DNA from: Paenibacillus aurantius
GTDB lineage: Bacteria > Bacillota > Bacilli > Paenibacillales > NBRC-103111
Direction: 5' to 3'
DNA length: 64,000 nt
Assembly: GCF_032268605.1 (NCBI RefSeq)
Contig: NZ_CP130318.1
Coordinates: 2,824,001 to 2,888,000 of the forward strand
Both the position numbers and the translations under genes were made by a program. Of this stretch, positions 61,797 through 64,000 are shown piece after piece. The notes below the pieces were generated by a model. The model worked only from the letters and a program-made list of their open reading frames with translations, was not told where the DNA came from and did not search any database. How positions within the stretch are numbered: the stretch's first letter is position 1; each line of letters begins with the position of its first letter.

Positions 61797-62166
61797 ATGA
61801 TATATGGCAGTACAAAATGTGCTCTTGATTATGCCCAACGGGGTGCAATTCATGAGTGGATTCAGTTATTTCTTAGAAACGACGGAAAAAATGTTGCATT
61901 GGCAGACGGATTATTGGCGAAGAAGAGGCATTATATCGGCCCTGTCGTAACCGATATATCGGAGTTTGGAATTGAGGAAGGAGTTCCTTCGTATTTAACT
62001 TAAGAAAATGATATAGCATGGTTTTTCCATGTCGTCGATAAAATGAATAACGCATATGGTGATTGGGATTTTCCGCCGTACCGATTTTGAGGAAGATTAT
62101 CGTTATATGGCAGAGCATATTTCATCTAGGGAAATAAGAAATACAATATTAAAAGGGAGAATTCCT
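61797..62166 (+). pseudogene. Decayed gene upstream of mazG: nonsense codon and frameshift
   Basis: From ATG 61797 the frame encodes MIYGSTKCALDYAQRGAIHE and, up to a TAA at 62001-62003, ends GIEEGVPSYLT. The same frame goes on as ENDIAWFFHVVDKMNNAYGD and DFPPYRF to a TGA at 62088-62090, and a one-base shift in the T4 run 62085-62088 then continues EEDYRYMAEHISSREIRNTI right up to the MazG start. So one original gene of at least 120 codons has two lesions. The family is not firmly known; the phrase DGKNVALADGL suggests a conserved Paenibacillus protein of unknown function. The intact 68-residue fragment might still be made. Confidence 0.65.
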
Positions 62167-62508
62167 GTGAAGCAATTAACATTCCATGAGTTACAGAGCT
62201 ACCTAGCACTAAAATACAAAGAAGGACGTACTTCATCTGCTTTGTTTATGAAACTAGTAGAAGAAATTGGTGAGGTAGCAGAGATACTAAACCAGTTAGA
62301 AGGTCAAAAGGAAACTTCAGGGGATGCTTCTTTAGAAAAAGAGTTAGTTGATGTTATACATTACGCAGTGGCCATTGCGAGCATAAATCATATTGATTTA
62401 ACTAAGGCCATTATCAAAAAGGATAAGCAAGCTTCAATTAAATATAATCAATCTCCAAATTTAGAAGAATTTTTAGAAGTAAATAACAAGGAACAGACAT
62501 TAAAATAA
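62167..62508 (+). CDS. MazG-like nucleotide pyrophosphohydrolase
   Basis: A 113-residue all-helical NTP pyrophosphatase domain. The metal-binding set is present: KLVEEIGEVAEILNQLEG gives E-E-x-x-E and LEKELVDVIHYAVAIAS gives E-x-x-D. Such proteins break non-standard or regulatory nucleotides (dNTPs, ppGpp) to monophosphates. The frame is open from 62056, but that leader belongs to the decayed gene; AAGGGAGA at 62153-62160 places the start at GTG 62167. The sequence is much richer in A+T than the genes before 61 kb. Confidence 0.85.
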   Translation: MKQLTFHELQSYLALKYKEGRTSSALFMKLVEEIGEVAEILNQLEGQKETSGDASLEKELVDVIHYAVAIASINHIDLTKAIIKKDKQASIKYNQSPNLEEFLEVNNKEQTLK

Positions 62509-62638
62509 AAATAACAATATTTCTCTACTCAACCAACCGGGGAACGATCGTTCCTATGCGCGTGGCATATCGCATAAATAAACATACATAAATTCTCCTT
62601 TGGATATGGTAATATATAACAAAAGGGGAGTGCTGATC

Positions 62639-62914
62639 ATGGATATGCAGGAGTTCGTTTTAAAGGAACCGGTCAATAAAAAAGAGAAGCGAACTAAGCA
62701 ATATAGGGATAACCGAGTTGCCATGATTCTTCAAGGAATCGGAGTTCTGAACATTATTTGTGGTATATTGATTGGATTAAGTATGGGGAATGGATTCTTG
62801 GTTGCTTATCTGTTTGGTGGTATTGTAACTGGAGTTTTGTTCATTGGATTTGGAGAAGTAATCAAGTTGCTCCATGAAATAAATGAGAGACAAAAAGTGA
62901 GTATGAAAGCATGA
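62639..62914 (+). CDS. Small membrane protein of unknown function
   Basis: A 91-residue protein: a charged N-terminal part (MDMQEFVLKEPVNKKEKRTK), then two membrane segments (~32-52 and 57-80) and a short charged tail. Not recognised. An in-frame ATG at 62600 exists, but GGGGAG at 62623 lies at a good distance from ATG 62639. It is AT-rich like mazG. A short hairpin (AGCCTA/TAGGCT, 62914-62934) after the stop may terminate it. Confidence 0.65.
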   Translation: MDMQEFVLKEPVNKKEKRTKQYRDNRVAMILQGIGVLNIICGILIGLSMGNGFLVAYLFGGIVTGVLFIGFGEVIKLLHEINERQKVSMKA

Positions 62915-63015
62915 GCCTATTTATGAAGTAGGCTTATTGTATGGCGTGATGGGGACTTATCTTGTCCCATCTAGATGTAATATGGTTGCCGCAGCTGACA
63001 AAGGGGAACGAAACA

Positions 63016-63663
63016 TTGAAAAAGTACATACTCTTTGATCATGATGGTGTTCTGGTTGATACTGAGTTCTGGTATTACAAAGCGGGAGAACGCGCTCTGG
63101 CTGACATTGGATTTACCTTGGATAAAGATCAATACCTCATCGACATGACCCAGTCATTGGGCACTTGGTCCCAAGCTAGGGTGGCAGGTATTGATGAACA
63201 GACCATCAGCAAGCAGCGTGAGGTCCGCAACGTCTATTATCAGGAATATCTACGAACAGAAGCCATAGAGATTGAAGGCGTAGTGGAAACACTAGCCGAA
63301 CTGTCAAAGTACGTCCGCATGAGCATCGTGACGACTGCAAAACGTGCTGATTTTCAACTTATTCATGAAAAGCGCCAGATTAGACAATTCATGGAATTCG
63401 TTCTTGTTCGCGAAGACTACGAGCGCACGAAGCCGCACCCGGAACCATACTTGACCGGCCTAAAGCGCTTCGGAGCTGCCAAAGAAGAAACCTTGGTTGT
63501 AGAGGATTCAAATAGAGGCTTGAACTCAGCCGTGGCGGCTGGTATCGACTGTGCTATTGTCCATAACGACTTCACCAAAACACATGACTTCTCGCAGGCT
63601 AGTTATCGAATCAAGACTCTGATGGAACTAAAGGACATTATCCTAAGCAGCCACCCGACCTGA
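63016..63663 (+). CDS. HAD-superfamily hydrolase (beta-phosphoglucomutase/PGP-like)
   Basis: A 215-residue HAD phosphatase. Motif I is ILFDHDGVLVDTE (nucleophile Asp ~9), the helical cap (~18-85) follows, motif II is MSIVTTAKR (Thr), motif III the Lys in RTKPHPEPY and motif IV LVVEDSNRGLNSAVAAG. The usual members remove phosphate from sugar phosphates or phosphoglycolate. TTG 63016 is preceded by AAGGGGAACG; the frame is open further, to 62962, without a good site. Confidence 0.88.
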   Translation: MKKYILFDHDGVLVDTEFWYYKAGERALADIGFTLDKDQYLIDMTQSLGTWSQARVAGIDEQTISKQREVRNVYYQEYLRTEAIEIEGVVETLAELSKYVRMSIVTTAKRADFQLIHEKRQIRQFMEFVLVREDYERTKPHPEPYLTGLKRFGAAKEETLVVEDSNRGLNSAVAAGIDCAIVHNDFTKTHDFSQASYRIKTLMELKDIILSSHPT

Positions 63664-63833
63664 AGCTCTTCATGTTCGTAATCTTGTTTCGAGTTTTGCT
63701 CAATGGATGCATGAGTAGTGCTGAAATGGTTGACGATGGACAGGCACCTAAGAGAGTGAGATTCAGTTTGTAACAGATCGCTTCGATGAATGGATAAGGA
63801 GTTAAGTGACTACGCTAACGGACGACATAGTTG

Positions 63834-63892
63834 AAACAGCGACAGTCCAGGACATTATTTTCTCGTCCTTGGCTGTCGCTGTTTCCATTTCT
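63834..63892. terminator. Bidirectional terminator near the end of the window
   Basis: GAAACAGCGACAG and CTGTCGCTGTTTC pair, with further pairing inside (CCAGGAC/GTCCTTGG), between convergent genes. The 170 bases before it hold no gene I can support. Confidence 0.75.
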
Positions 63893-63927
63893 TAAGGTAG
63901 TCTCAATCCACCATTTTGATCGGACAC

Positions 63928-64000
63928 CTAGAACGAAATAACGGACTCGTACATCGATTTGTCCGAGGCTTGGATCAGCTTCAGAAGCAGCTCCTTAGCG
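63928..64000 (-). CDS. C-terminal end of a gene extending beyond the window
   Basis: On the minus strand 23 codons (AKELLLKLIQASDKSMYESV and then ISF) lead to TAG at 63930-63928, with the frame open to the window edge. The convergent terminator at 63834 supports a real gene end. Too short to name. Confidence 0.4.
   Translation of the reverse strand, partial: AKELLLKLIQASDKSMYESVISF

Noticed and set aside
1-64000. CRISPR arrays, rRNA and tRNA genes
   Set aside because: No regularly spaced direct repeats, rRNA signatures or cloverleaf genes were seen when reading the window; a covariance search would be more sensitive for tRNAs.

Overview
The window looks like chromosomal DNA of a GC-rich, Gram-positive, spore-forming Paenibacillaceae bacterium (Paenibacillus/Cohnella type). 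Support: strong AGGAGG ribosome binding sites with frequent GTG and TTG starts, an SLH-anchored GH18 enzyme, YesM/YesN-type two-component genes beside LplB/YtcP-type sugar permeases, Bacillus-type LexA and cre sites, and a c-di-AMP riboswitch upstream of a LysM/3D wall gene. Genus and species are inferred. No rRNA, tRNA, CRISPR array, intact prophage or intact insertion sequence was seen.

Layout. 1-8.9 kb: end of an MMPL transporter, a CBO0543-type membrane protein, a DJ-1/PfpI protein, an LLM flavin oxidoreductase, a DinG-like helicase, a DEDDh exonuclease, and an HxlR regulator divergent from an MFS exporter across a repeated operator. 9.0-13.3 kb (minus strand): an unusual three-gene operon of a GH25 lysozyme, a large Ig-repeat protein and a helical protein, all without signal peptides. 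13.6-15.1 kb: xylA with XylR-like and cre-like sites. 15.7-20.5 kb: a metallophosphoesterase and a heterodimeric ABC exporter. 20.5-24.7 kb: a DinB-like gene cut off at a hairpin element, then cell-wall genes. 24.7-30.6 kb: an MFS protein, a polar amino acid (probably cystine) ABC importer, a LexA-controlled YdjM homologue and an erythromycin esterase-like protein. 30.7-39.7 kb: YbdD-CstA, a Gfo/Idh/MocA oxidoreductase, a Sak-type annealing protein with a LexA box, and a run of small enzymes including LMW-PTP and Mug; one alpha/beta hydrolase is frameshifted. 39.8-46.0 kb: a second heterodimeric ABC exporter co-transcribed with a trans-sulfuration enzyme and an M20 dipeptidase. 46.0-59.7 kb: a glycan locus (GH172, PhyH-type dioxygenase, GH38, YesM/YesN, GH105, LplB/YtcP/lipoprotein ABC importer). 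59.9-64.0 kb: DinB, a DHFR-like reductase behind a MerR-type promoter, and an AT-rich stretch with a decayed gene, MazG, a small membrane protein and a HAD hydrolase.

Themes. Three SOS-type genes (DinG-like, YdjM-like, Sak-like) lie within 31 kb, and LexA-like sites precede all three, strongly for two. The glycan locus has its own regulator and two promoters sharing an identical 18-bp element at identical spacing from the -10. The GH25/Ig/helical operon is the best candidate for an undescribed system.
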